Assembly (NCBI GenBank): GCA_902168225.1
Contig: CABHOW010000169.1
Location: 1 to 60,022 of the forward strand
Direction of reading: 5' to 3'
DNA from: an uncultured Flavihumibacter sp.
GTDB lineage: Bacteria > Bacteroidota > Bacteroidia > Chitinophagales > Chitinophagaceae
Length of the DNA stretch: 60,022 nt
Shown: in pieces, positions 50,330-59,043 of the stretch
Layout of the letters: the number at the start of each line of letters is the position of its first letter
Numbering within the stretch: the first letter of the stretch is position 1
Made by a program: the position numbers and the translations under genes
Notes under the pieces: generated by a model
The model's input: only the letters and a program-made list of their open reading frames with translations
The model's database searches: none
What the model was told of the DNA's origin: nothing

Positions 50330-53038
50330 TTATAGCCACTGATTAAACTTACGGATATACCAGTTTTTCACTAATTGTGTAAGCACACAATAGCAGAGAA
50401 GTAGCCCAATCAGCCAGGGGAAATAAATGAATGGTAGCCGCTGCATGTTCAGTGCATTAGCCAATGGTGTAAAAGGGATGGTAATACCAATTATCATAAT
50501 CGTAGATGTTAAGGCTACTACGGGAGCTGCCGCCCAGCTTTGAATAAATGGTATTTTGCGTGTTCGAATCATATGTACTATTAGTGTTTGCGAAAGCAAT
50601 CCTTCTACAAACCATCCACTTTGAAATAATGATTGTTGTTCCGGTGAATTTGCTTTAAAGAAAAAGAACATTAAGATAAATGTGGCATAGTCGAAGATGG
50701 AACTGATGGGTCCGATGAATATCATGAAACGCTGTATGCCGGACGCATCCCATTTTTTGGGCTTCTTCAAAAATTCTTCATCCATTCTGTCCCAAGGAAT
50801 AGAAATCTGCGAAACATCATACAGTAGATTTTGTGTAAGTAATTGAACAGGAAGCATTGGAAGGAAAGGAAGAAAAGCGCTTGCACCCAACATACTAAAC
50901 ATGTTGCCGAAGTTGCTGCTTGCCGTCATTTTGATATACTTAATAATGTTGCCGAATGTTCTTCTTCCATAAATTACCCCTTTACGAAGCACCATTAAAT
51001 CTTTCTCCAACAAAATAATATCGGCACTTTCTTTAGCAATGTCCACTGCTGTGTCTACGCTAATGCCTACATCTGCCTGACGCAAAGCTGCGGCATCATT
51101 AATACCATCGCCCATAAAGCCAACGGTATGCCCCTTTTGTTGTAATACTTTTACTACACGTTGTTTTTGTACCGGACTTAATTTAGCAAGAATAGAAACA
51201 TCATTAATTTGTACCATAAGTTCCTCATCACTCATTCTTTCTACATCTCCACCGAGCAAAATTTTATTTAATGGAATGCCAACATCTTTGCAAATTTTAC
51301 GTGTTACAATTTCATTATCCCCCGTAAGCACTTTTATACTTACGCCAAGTTCACGTAATGCTTCAATTGAAGATTTTGCTGATGGTTTTGCAGGATCTAA
51401 AAAACCAATGAAGCCTGTAAGGATCAAGTCTTTCTCATCTTCAACGGAATAAGTAAGGGCACGATCATCAAATTCTTTAATAGCAACCAGTAAGACTCTC
51501 AACCCTTCCTCATTCAATCTTTTGGCTGTGTTCAGTACTACTTTATGCATGGCTGCATCTATTGGCATCACTTTATCACTTTCAATGTGTAACGTATGGT
51601 CTTCGCCCGGGTCAAAAGCATGATTACACAAGTCTAGCATTTCTTCTACCGCCCCTTTACAAATCAACAAATGCTTGCCATTTCGTTTCTTGAGCACAAC
51701 AGACATTCTTCTACGTTGAAAGTCGAAGGGTATTTCATCTACTTTCGCATAGTACTCTTCCACTTTAAGATAATCATGTACTTCTACGTGCTCCAGTACC
51801 GCTACATCGAGCAAATTTTTTAGCCCTGTTTGGTGATAGCTGTTCAGGTATGCCCATTTCAATACTTCTTCATCGTCTTCTCCATACATATTCAGGTGTC
51901 GGGTCAGCACAATTTTATCTAGTGTAAGTGTGCCGGTTTTATCGGTACAGAAAATATCCATGGCACCAATATTCTGAATCGCATTCAAGCGTTTCACGAT
52001 CACTTTTCGTTTGCTCATGTTTACTGCACCTTTCGCAAGGTTAGCGGTAACGATCATTGGCAACATTTCAGGTGTTAAGCCCACAGCAACAGCAATAGCA
52101 AAGAGTAAAGCTTCGAGCCAATCGCCTTTCACCAATCCATTGATAACAAAGATGAGCGGCACCATCACCAGCATAAATCGAATGAGCAGGTAACTCACTT
52201 TCTTTACACCTTTATCAAAACTTGTTTCTGAGCGATTACCAACAATTGCCTGGCTAAGTGAACCAAAATAAGTTTTATCACCTGTATTTACAATGATAGC
52301 TGTAGCGGTTCCACTTACCACATTGGTGCCCATAAAACAAATATTATCCAACTCCAGTGGCGACAGGTTATTGGCATCACGAACGGCGAAAGGGCGTTTC
52401 TCAACCGGTAGTGCTTCTCCTGTTAGCATTGCCTGACTAACAAATAAATCCTTAGATTGAACAATACGGCAATCTGCAGGTATCATATCGCCTGCTGAAA
52501 GTTGCACCATATCGCCAGGGGCTAAGGATAAAATATCGGTTTCAAACTTCCCCTGATCTTTCCTGATAACAGTGGCTGTAGTTTTCACCATACTCTTTAG
52601 CTGCTCTGCTGCCCGGTTGCTTCGGTACTCTTGAAAGAAGCGAAGAAAAGAGCTGACGAGCACCATAATACTAACAAGTATTACGGTTTTGTAATCTCTG
52701 TTCTCCGGGTTTGCTATGATCACATCAGTAATGAGCGATATAAGGGCTATGGCAACAAGAATACCTGTGAAAGGGGTAATAAATGCATGGAAAAGTTGAT
52801 TAAACCAAGACGGTGCTTTTTCATGCTGAATTTCATTCAATCCATATTCTTTCAATCTTTCATGTACCTGTGCTTCTGTAATGCCTTCTACACTACTATC
52901 AAGCATTTCGAAATATAATTGCTCATCACTGCGGCTTATATTACGCAGCTTCTTTACGGCTTCTTCGTTCAACCCATTACTATTGCCATTACCAATGGAG
53001 AGTTTGGATTTTATATTTTGCGTAACTGTTGAAAGCAT
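50330..53038 (-). CDS. mgtA: Magnesium-translocating P-type ATPase
   Basis: A 902-residue P-type ATPase of the MgtA/MgtB group. The phosphorylation motif FCTDKTGTLTLDKIVLTRH is near residue 355, with TGEALPVEKR (A-domain), MLPMIVTANLAKGAVNMSKR after the PxxP-like TPEMLP segment of M4, and the P-domain GDGINDAAALRQADVGISVD. The N-terminal cation ATPase domain and about ten membrane segments are complete. It imports Mg2+ under limitation. It is 6 bases from the upstream small membrane protein, in an operon headed by mgtC. Confidence 0.95.
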   Translation of the reverse strand: MLSTVTQNIKSKLSIGNGNSNGLNEEAVKKLRNISRSDEQLYFEMLDSSVEGITEAQVHERLKEYGLNEIQHEKAPSWFNQLFHAFITPFTGILVAIALISLITDVIIANPENRDYKTVILVSIMVLVSSFLRFFQEYRSNRAAEQLKSMVKTTATVIRKDQGKFETDILSLAPGDMVQLSAGDMIPADCRIVQSKDLFVSQAMLTGEALPVEKRPFAVRDANNLSPLELDNICFMGTNVVSGTATAIIVNTGDKTYFGSLSQAIVGNRSETSFDKGVKKVSYLLIRFMLVMVPLIFVINGLVKGDWLEALLFAIAVAVGLTPEMLPMIVTANLAKGAVNMSKRKVIVKRLNAIQNIGAMDIFCTDKTGTLTLDKIVLTRHLNMYGEDDEEVLKWAYLNSYHQTGLKNLLDVAVLEHVEVHDYLKVEEYYAKVDEIPFDFQRRRMSVVLKKRNGKHLLICKGAVEEMLDLCNHAFDPGEDHTLHIESDKVMPIDAAMHKVVLNTAKRLNEEGLRVLLVAIKEFDDRALTYSVEDEKDLILTGFIGFLDPAKPSAKSSIEALRELGVSIKVLTGDNEIVTRKICKDVGIPLNKILLGGDVERMSDEELMVQINDVSILAKLSPVQKQRVVKVLQQKGHTVGFMGDGINDAAALRQADVGISVDTAVDIAKESADIILLEKDLMVLRKGVIYGRRTFGNIIKYIKMTASSNFGNMFSMLGASAFLPFLPMLPVQLLTQNLLYDVSQISIPWDRMDEEFLKKPKKWDASGIQRFMIFIGPISSIFDYATFILMFFFFKANSPEQQSLFQSGWFVEGLLSQTLIVHMIRTRKIPFIQSWAAAPVVALTSTIMIIGITIPFTPLANALNMQRLPFIYFPWLIGLLLCYCVLTQLVKNWYIRKFNQWL

Positions 53039-53044
53039 ATTATT

Positions 53045-53233
53045 CTATTTTTTTCTCGATATAAATAATGAAACCAATACTACAAAAAGTATAGTTGACA
53101 TTCCGATAATAGTATAACGAAGTAGCGGAATATTGTTGGAAGGGTGTTTGTACCACACCACGTTCAAATCAACTAGCCATACAGCTATGATGATGATAAT
53201 ATAGGCATTAAGCCACTGAATTAAATTCTTCAT
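53045..53233 (-). CDS. 62-residue two-segment membrane protein between mgtC and mgtA
   Basis: ATG 53233 gives a 62-residue protein with two hydrophobic segments (about residues 8-25 and 38-57) joined by a short polar loop around residues 26-37, and a basic end (SRKK). An upstream frame extension into mgtC is rejected. It sits 5 bases after mgtC and 6 bases before mgtA, so its place in the operon is certain. No family is recognised. In Salmonella and E. coli tiny membrane peptides (MgtR, MgtS) tune MgtC or MgtA; a similar accessory role is inferred here by position only. Confidence 0.78.
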   Translation of the reverse strand: MKNLIQWLNAYIIIIIAVWLVDLNVVWYKHPSNNIPLLRYTIIGMSTILFVVLVSLFISRKK

Positions 53234-53238
53234 ATCAT

Positions 53239-53958
53239 TTAAATATCTGTTTGTTCTCCCACCACTTCCCAACTAACACTTGTCACATCTTTTTCTATTG
53301 TTAATCTTCCGGAAATTTTTTCCATTAGTGCTTCCTGTGGTGATACGCTTCTGACCTCCGCAGTAATAATTGCTATTGTTGGGTCTCCGTTGTCGGAGCT
53401 AACAAGCGAGCGTAATAACAATCTTTCATCATTCCCTATAAATTGCATGAGCAGCACCCTTATATGATTTTCTACTGTTTCGCGGCATTTGCAGGTAATT
53501 ACGTAATCTGTTTGTGCAGTTTCTGATTTAACAAAAGGCAACTTGCTCAATTTCAAGCCAATGGGGCGAAGCAACAGGTGTGTAAGTATGATTGTAATAC
53601 AAGCAATCACAGCTTGCATTGTTAAACCCATACCGGCCAGGCAACCCACAGCTGCGGAACACCAGATAGTAGCGGCGGTATTTAATCCCTGAACAGATTT
53701 ACCGTCTTTCATAATTACGCCTGCCCCAAGAAAGCCGATACCGCTAATAATATAAGAAGCAATACGACCTGTAGCATCTCCTCCAATAGTAAATGACAAT
53801 AAAACAAATTGGGCGGCACCAATACTTACCAATGTATTAGTTCGTAAGCCGGCGCTTTTTTGCCTCCATTGTCTTTCTATACCAATAGCAGCACCCAAAC
53901 CGAATGCAAGTAAGAGGCGAAAAACAAATTGATCAATGGTAAGTGTTATTACTGGCAT
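53239..53958 (-). CDS. mgtC: MgtC/SapB family protein
   Basis: A 239-residue protein. Four or five membrane segments (residues 5-130) carry the signature GAAIGIERQWRQKSAGLRTN and GFLGAGVIMKDGKSVQGLNT with the conserved arginine and aspartate. The soluble C-terminal domain (about 145-239) has the ACT-like fold of longer MgtC proteins. MgtC maintains ATP and magnesium homeostasis by acting on the F1Fo ATPase in Salmonella. It heads the operon with the small protein, mgtA and the porin. Confidence 0.93.
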   Translation of the reverse strand: MPVITLTIDQFVFRLLLAFGLGAAIGIERQWRQKSAGLRTNTLVSIGAAQFVLLSFTIGGDATGRIASYIISGIGFLGAGVIMKDGKSVQGLNTAATIWCSAAVGCLAGMGLTMQAVIACITIILTHLLLRPIGLKLSKLPFVKSETAQTDYVITCKCRETVENHIRVLLMQFIGNDERLLLRSLVSSDNGDPTIAIITAEVRSVSPQEALMEKISGRLTIEKDVTSVSWEVVGEQTDI

Positions 53959-54107
53959 AACTTTTGGCTTTGATCCTACAAATAGGGCTTCGCCAAAAGG
54001 CAGCCGGCTACTCTGCAGATAGTGAATAAATAAATAGATTCGAATAGGTGTCCATTAATAGCGGTGATTAACTGAGCAATTTTTCTATTGCGTTGCAAAA
54101 GTAACAA

Positions 54108-54125
54108 AGCCCCATTTCAGGGGCT
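54108..54125 (-). terminator. Terminator of the two-component system
   Basis: A 6-bp GC-rich stem, AGCCCC (54108-54113) and GGGGCT (54120-54125), with a 6-base loop; on the minus strand it is followed by TTTGTTACTTTTG. It lies 44 bases after the histidine kinase stop, separating it from mgtC. Confidence 0.75.
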
Positions 54126-54168
54126 GTTAGAGAAGCAACAGAATTTTATTAGAAAAATATTAGAGTTG

Positions 54169-55542
54169 TTATTTGTCTTTTGGCAATTTGACGATAAAAG
54201 TGCTGCCCTTTCCTATTTCTGATCGAACAGCAATATTTCCTTTGTGTAAATGAATTATTTTTTCTGAGAGGGAGAGCCCAATGCCATTGCCTTCTGCAAA
54301 TTGCTTATTTCCGCCACGGTAAAACGGCTTGAAGATTTGTTCCATTTCATCAGGAGAGATACCAATACCTTTGTCTACGAACTGCAGTTCTATTTCCTGT
54401 GCATTCGGTTTGATAAAAACATTACAAATTTTATCATCTGAATATTTACAGGCATTTTCCATTAAGTTAATGAAAGCTACTTTCAACAGGTAAGCATTCG
54501 CATGTAGATGTAAAAAATATTCATTACTAAAACTATCATCATCGAAGTGGATAGTTATTTTATAATCCGTTTGCGAATGCAGCAGATCTGCTCTTGCATC
54601 CATCAACACTTCATCCATCCTGATTTCTTTAAAGGATATTTCTTGCGGATCATAACTTGCCTTGGCAAAGTCGAGCAGGCTATTACTTAGCCTAACCAAT
54701 CTTTTTGTATCGCTGGTAATATGGTGGATTGCTTCCTGATATTCCTGTATCGTTCTTGGTTTTGCCGCTGTTAATTGTAATTCCGTGAGCATTGCGGTAA
54801 GTGGCGTTCGCAGTTCATGAGAGATGTTAGACACAAACGCTTTCTGGGCATCAAACGACGCTTCCAATCGGTCTAGCATTTGATTAAAAGTAATGGCTAG
54901 TGCTGCAATTTCATCTTTTCTGTTGCCTTCATTTACCCGTATATCAAGATTAGCGGCGGTAATACGTTTTACCTTATCTATCAGCACTGCAACTGGCTTT
55001 AATGATTGTACCGAAAGAAAACGACCTGCTAAAAAAATAAGGATGATGGATACAACGAATAAGACGATCAAGGTATTTCGCAGTTGCACGAGTTTATTAA
55101 AACCATAAGCATCAATAGCGGCTGCGGTAATCGCATATTTCCTATTATTTATTCGGTACTCAAACCCAACTACCTGCATTTTATTTTGTGAAAACCGGAT
55201 TTCTCCAAGTTTTAAAATGCTGTCTATCATGCCATGGGTTTCTTTTACCTTATCCACATCAACTGCATCATGGTACAACAATTGGAAGCCGGTATCATAG
55301 ATCGCCACTTCTTCCTGATATAAAATATTAGGTGCATTTCTATAAATTAGTTGTAGCACTGAAGGCTGAATATTTGAATTAAACAGCAGATTTGCTTTTA
55401 CCGTTGCCTGCTGTACCAGTCGTTTATAATACTCTTCTTCTCTTGTTTCTGCAGAAGAAAAGTAAATGACGGAGGCAAAAAGAGCGAAGAGTGCAGCCAC
55501 AATTACAGTAAACAATATGGTTAATCTTGTTCTAATCTGCAT
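54169..55542 (-). CDS. Sensor histidine kinase (HAMP)
   Basis: A 457-residue membrane kinase. Membrane segment 1 is about residues 8-28, a periplasmic sensor domain of roughly 130 residues follows, then segment 2 (about 160-180), a HAMP linker (RRITAANLDIRVNEGNRKDE), the H-box SNISHELRTPLTAM with the phosphorylated histidine, the N-box NLMENACKYSDDKI, and the ATP-lid GIGIS and GNGIGLSLSEK. Its stimulus is unknown. It overlaps the response regulator gene by 11 bases and lies upstream of mgtC on the same strand, a PhoQ-like context. Confidence 0.92.
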   Translation of the reverse strand: MQIRTRLTILFTVIVAALFALFASVIYFSSAETREEEYYKRLVQQATVKANLLFNSNIQPSVLQLIYRNAPNILYQEEVAIYDTGFQLLYHDAVDVDKVKETHGMIDSILKLGEIRFSQNKMQVVGFEYRINNRKYAITAAAIDAYGFNKLVQLRNTLIVLFVVSIILIFLAGRFLSVQSLKPVAVLIDKVKRITAANLDIRVNEGNRKDEIAALAITFNQMLDRLEASFDAQKAFVSNISHELRTPLTAMLTELQLTAAKPRTIQEYQEAIHHITSDTKRLVRLSNSLLDFAKASYDPQEISFKEIRMDEVLMDARADLLHSQTDYKITIHFDDDSFSNEYFLHLHANAYLLKVAFINLMENACKYSDDKICNVFIKPNAQEIELQFVDKGIGISPDEMEQIFKPFYRGGNKQFAEGNGIGLSLSEKIIHLHKGNIAVRSEIGKGSTFIVKLPKDK

Positions 55543-56224
55543 GTGCTTCCTGTTTTAAAATAAAACCCTGCCCCGACCGTGTATGGATAAGTTTGCCGGA
55601 AAAACCCTTGTCGATCTTATTGCGCAGGTAATTGATGTAAACATCTATGAAATTGGTGCCGGTATCAAAAGTGGTTTCCCAAACTTTTTCAGCAAGTTCG
55701 GTACGACTTAAAACCCGTTCAGGGTTTTGCATCATGTATTCCAGCAATTTCATTTCCTTAGGAGTTAACGATATCTCTTTCCCTTTTCGCTTAAAGATTT
55801 TAGTATGCAGGTTTAGTTCCAGATCGGCGTATTTTAACACAAAAACCTGACCCGATTGTTTCTTATTCTTTCGCTTCAGCAGTGCACGAATACGAACATG
55901 CAATTCACGCAAGTCGAACGGCTTTACCAGGTAATCATCTGCACCCGCATCAAAACCTTCCACCTTATCGTCTGTTGTTCCTAATGCCGTAAGTATCAAT
56001 ATGGGCAGGTCAGGTTTTAAGGCACGTAGTTCTTTACACAAATCAATACCGTTTATTTTAGGGAGTATGATATCTGTGATGATAAGGTCAAAATCATGTG
56101 TTACGGCAAGTTTCTTTCCCAAATAGCCGTCGAAAGCAACCGTGATAACAAACCCCTGTTCTTCTAAACCACGTTTAATAAGTTCAGCTATTCGGGTATC
56201 GTCTTCTATGAGGAGAATTTTCAT
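55532..56224 (-). CDS. OmpR/PhoB-family response regulator
   Basis: A 230-residue regulator. The receiver has the acidic pair in LLIEDDTRIAEL, the phosphorylated aspartate in LIITDIILPKINGIDL, and the conserved lysine in YLVKPFDLRELHVR. The C-terminal winged helix (SLTPKEMKLLEYMMQNPERV, then NYLRNKIDKG) binds DNA. ATG 56224 is preferred over the TTG three codons upstream. Partner of the downstream kinase; targets unknown, with the adjacent mgtC operon a candidate. Confidence 0.94.
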   Translation of the reverse strand: MKILLIEDDTRIAELIKRGLEEQGFVITVAFDGYLGKKLAVTHDFDLIITDIILPKINGIDLCKELRALKPDLPILILTALGTTDDKVEGFDAGADDYLVKPFDLRELHVRIRALLKRKNKKQSGQVFVLKYADLELNLHTKIFKRKGKEISLTPKEMKLLEYMMQNPERVLSRTELAEKVWETTFDTGTNFIDVYINYLRNKIDKGFSGKLIHTRSGQGFILKQEAHAD

Positions 56225-56311
56225 TTTCAGCAAAAAGCAAAAGTCGGCATTTTTTTATTGATAATGATGGGTAGAAATGGGCATAACACTGCTGCACTTT
56301 TCGTAAGTATG

Positions 56312-57145
56312 TTAATCAAATACTGCGTTTTCAGCAACATCTCTAAAGTTATCCATATCATTTTGTACGCTTTCTAATTTAGCAGTTAATGAAACGATTG
56401 CAATTTTCCCTAATGGTAATCGTAATGGCGGTGTATCCAGTTTAGTAATGCCAATAATAGCCTGTGCTGCTTTTATTGGATCGCCTTCTTGTTTACCGTC
56501 TACTTGCTTCATTCTCTCTCTAAATGCCCCTGCTGACGTGCTATAGTCGTCTATAATTACTTTAGCTTGTTTAAAAGAACTACCGGCAAAGTTTGTTCTA
56601 AAAGGTCCGGGTTCTACAATAGTTAGTTTTATGCCTAGCGGTGCAACTTCTACTGCCAATGCTTCGCTGAACCCTTCTAAAGCGAATTTACTGGCATTAT
56701 AAATACCGAAACCAGGAAATGCCTTAAAGCCGCCATGGGAAGATATTTGAATAATATGTCCACTTTTATGTTTCCTGAATAATGGTAAGAATGCCTGTGT
56801 AAGTTGCAAAGTCCCGAAAAAGTTTGTCTCGAATATTTCTCTTACTTCAGCTATGCTAGCTTCTTCAATAGCGCCTGCTAAACCAAAACCGGCATTGTTT
56901 ACGAGCATATCAACTCTACTAAATTTGTCTGAAACAAGCTGAATTGTATTTTTAATTTCATGCGGATTTGTAATATCCAAAGTCAATGCAAGTGCTTTGT
57001 CTTTATGCTGATTATTAAAAGCATCCGACTGTGTTTGATTACGAAATGTACCTATTACAAAGTCACCACTTTCAATTACTGTTTCAGCAAGCGCTTTGCC
57101 CAAACCACTTGATATACCTGTTATAAACCAAATTTTTTGTACCAT
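56312..57145 (-). CDS. SDR-family oxidoreductase (long DltE-type)
   Basis: A 277-residue classical SDR: FITGISSGLGKALAETV cofactor site, LVNNAGFGLAGAI, SSHGGFKAFPGFGIYNASKFALEGFSE active site with Ser, Tyr and Lys, and PGPFRTNFAGSSF. The sequence places it with the 3-oxoacyl/retinol-like SDRs that have an extended C terminus. Substrate unknown. Confidence 0.89.
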   Translation of the reverse strand: MVQKIWFITGISSGLGKALAETVIESGDFVIGTFRNQTQSDAFNNQHKDKALALTLDITNPHEIKNTIQLVSDKFSRVDMLVNNAGFGLAGAIEEASIAEVREIFETNFFGTLQLTQAFLPLFRKHKSGHIIQISSHGGFKAFPGFGIYNASKFALEGFSEALAVEVAPLGIKLTIVEPGPFRTNFAGSSFKQAKVIIDDYSTSAGAFRERMKQVDGKQEGDPIKAAQAIIGITKLDTPPLRLPLGKIAIVSLTAKLESVQNDMDNFRDVAENAVFD

Positions 57146-57250
57146 AATAGTCAGAAAATTATGAGTCCTTCCAATAAATACTCTTTAAAAAGCTTTTTTT
57201 CTACATGTGGATGATGGTGTACTTCCATATTCTTATTTAGTGGTTGATTT

Positions 57251-58813
57251 TTATTTATCAATTCTTTTTAAATCCAAATCCTGAAAATCAAAACTAAAGT
57301 CAACATTGGGTGAGATAGCTTTCATCTTACATGACTGTGCTTTACCTGTTTCGTCGAGTGAAAACAATACCAAAGCATCGCAATTCATTGCTTGGTATTC
57401 AAACTTTATGGCAAAAGTATTGGCATTGTAAAAAGCCATTGGTCCATTTAATTTAGGTGACCGTAAGGATTTAAACCATAGTTGTTTATTTTTTTCAAAC
57501 ACTTGAACATCTCCAAACCATTTATCCCTATACGTACCGATAAAATCTTCATTTTTTACTTTTATATTCTTAGACGCTTCTACTTTTTCCCAAGTTTTTA
57601 TAGTAACGCTATCGCCAATATTTCTTCTTCCGTTTAACCGGGAAAGCAATTTATCTGTCCAGCCGTAATCATCTAGTCCCAAATAACTATCAGCAATAGT
57701 GTTGGTTAGAGCCGTGAATAAGCCTCCCCCTCCATTTTCGGTATTGGTCAAAACAACGATACCCAAATTCAGATCCGGATACATTGTTACGATAGATAAC
57801 ATACCGGGCAAGCCTCCTGTATGCGACACTTCCAAATTGCCCCTTTTATCAGTTAAAAACCAACCTAATCCATAACCACTAAAATGAGAATTATACCTTG
57901 CATTTGGATTATTTTCCAGAACAGTTTGTATCCGCCACATCTCATTATAATTTTTTAAAGAAAACAGTGAATTTTCCGATGCGGGTCCATACTTCCCCTT
58001 ATTCAAACGTACTATCATCCATTTTGATATATCTGTTATATTCGAATATAGTCCCCCTGCTGCGTTCACCAGTTCATTACCGTAAAGATCAATAGTTTTT
58101 ATTGTACCGGATTCCGATGAATGTGGTGTTGCCAGATTAGTTTTATCTTTCAGCGAACTGCCAAAATAGGTATTGCTCATCTGTAATGGTTCAATGATTC
58201 GCTTTTGAACAAATTGCTCATAACGCATCCCACTAGCTCTGGCAATTACTTCCCCCGCTATAATATATAATAAATTATCGTAATCAAACTTTGTGCGAAA
58301 AGCAGATACCGGTTTAAAATATTGAAAGCCCGTTACTACATCTTTTACGGTAAAATTAGCGCCATCGGGAAAAAACATTAAATCACCTACCCCTAACCCA
58401 AGTCCGCTACGATGGGTTATCAAATCCTGAATGTTAAAATTTTCAGTTACATAGTCGTTGTACATTTTAAATTCCGGAATAAAATCTTTGACCTTGTCTG
58501 TCCATTTTAGTTTTCCTTCATCTTCTAAAATAGCAAGTGCGGTTGCAGTAAAGGCCTTTGTATTAGAAGCTATTTGAAAATTAGTATTTTCATTAACCGG
58601 TTTTTGGGTATTGATATTTGTAAAGCCATATCCTTTGGAATGAATCACTTTCCCGTCTTTTACTACAGCAACTGCAGCACCTGCTACTTTAAATTTTGCC
58701 AAAGCATCAATTACCAACGAATCAATTTTACGAGAGGATATCTGTGCAAAAGTTATTGTGGAAGAAAGACAAATAAATAGAAATGAAGTCGAAAAAATAG
58801 ATATACGTTTCAT
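57251..58813 (-). CDS. Exported serine hydrolase, class C beta-lactamase/DD-peptidase-like
   Basis: A 520-residue protein with a signal peptide (about residues 1-23, ending TFAQ). The penicillin-binding fold is complete: SxxK in ASNTKAFTATA (residue about 84), YxN in FDYDNLLYIIAGE, and HTG in VSHTGGLPGML replacing KTG. A C-terminal domain of about 120 residues (DUF3471-like, FIGTYRDKWFGDVQVFEKN) follows. It may be a DD-peptidase, esterase or beta-lactamase; which of these cannot be told from sequence. Confidence 0.9.
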   Translation of the reverse strand: MKRISIFSTSFLFICLSSTITFAQISSRKIDSLVIDALAKFKVAGAAVAVVKDGKVIHSKGYGFTNINTQKPVNENTNFQIASNTKAFTATALAILEDEGKLKWTDKVKDFIPEFKMYNDYVTENFNIQDLITHRSGLGLGVGDLMFFPDGANFTVKDVVTGFQYFKPVSAFRTKFDYDNLLYIIAGEVIARASGMRYEQFVQKRIIEPLQMSNTYFGSSLKDKTNLATPHSSESGTIKTIDLYGNELVNAAGGLYSNITDISKWMIVRLNKGKYGPASENSLFSLKNYNEMWRIQTVLENNPNARYNSHFSGYGLGWFLTDKRGNLEVSHTGGLPGMLSIVTMYPDLNLGIVVLTNTENGGGGLFTALTNTIADSYLGLDDYGWTDKLLSRLNGRRNIGDSVTIKTWEKVEASKNIKVKNEDFIGTYRDKWFGDVQVFEKNKQLWFKSLRSPKLNGPMAFYNANTFAIKFEYQAMNCDALVLFSLDETGKAQSCKMKAISPNVDFSFDFQDLDLKRIDK

Positions 58814-59043
58814 ATTGCTGAATTATTTGTAAAAATATTTTATCAGCAAGTTACTCCTAATTTACTGTAGTTCTATCACTAGGATTATATATTCCTGCAA
58901 CTACTGTTGATTGTACTTGCGTTAGCTATGTTCATACTAATGTATCCTGTACATTCACCCTTTTGTCTAAAAAAGTACCGCCATTCTAGTTTCAATAGTT
59001 TGATCTTCTGTTAAACCATTTAACTTCCCCAAAGATAGACCCC

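Noticed and set aside
53959..54107. Magnesium riboswitch in the mgtC leader
   Set aside because: No M-box-like or other recognisable structured motif was found; the spacer has only a distant terminator.
58814..59043. Gene or regulatory element in the 231-base spacer before the beta-lactamase-like gene
   Set aside because: No frame with a start of useful length, hairpin or repeat was visible.
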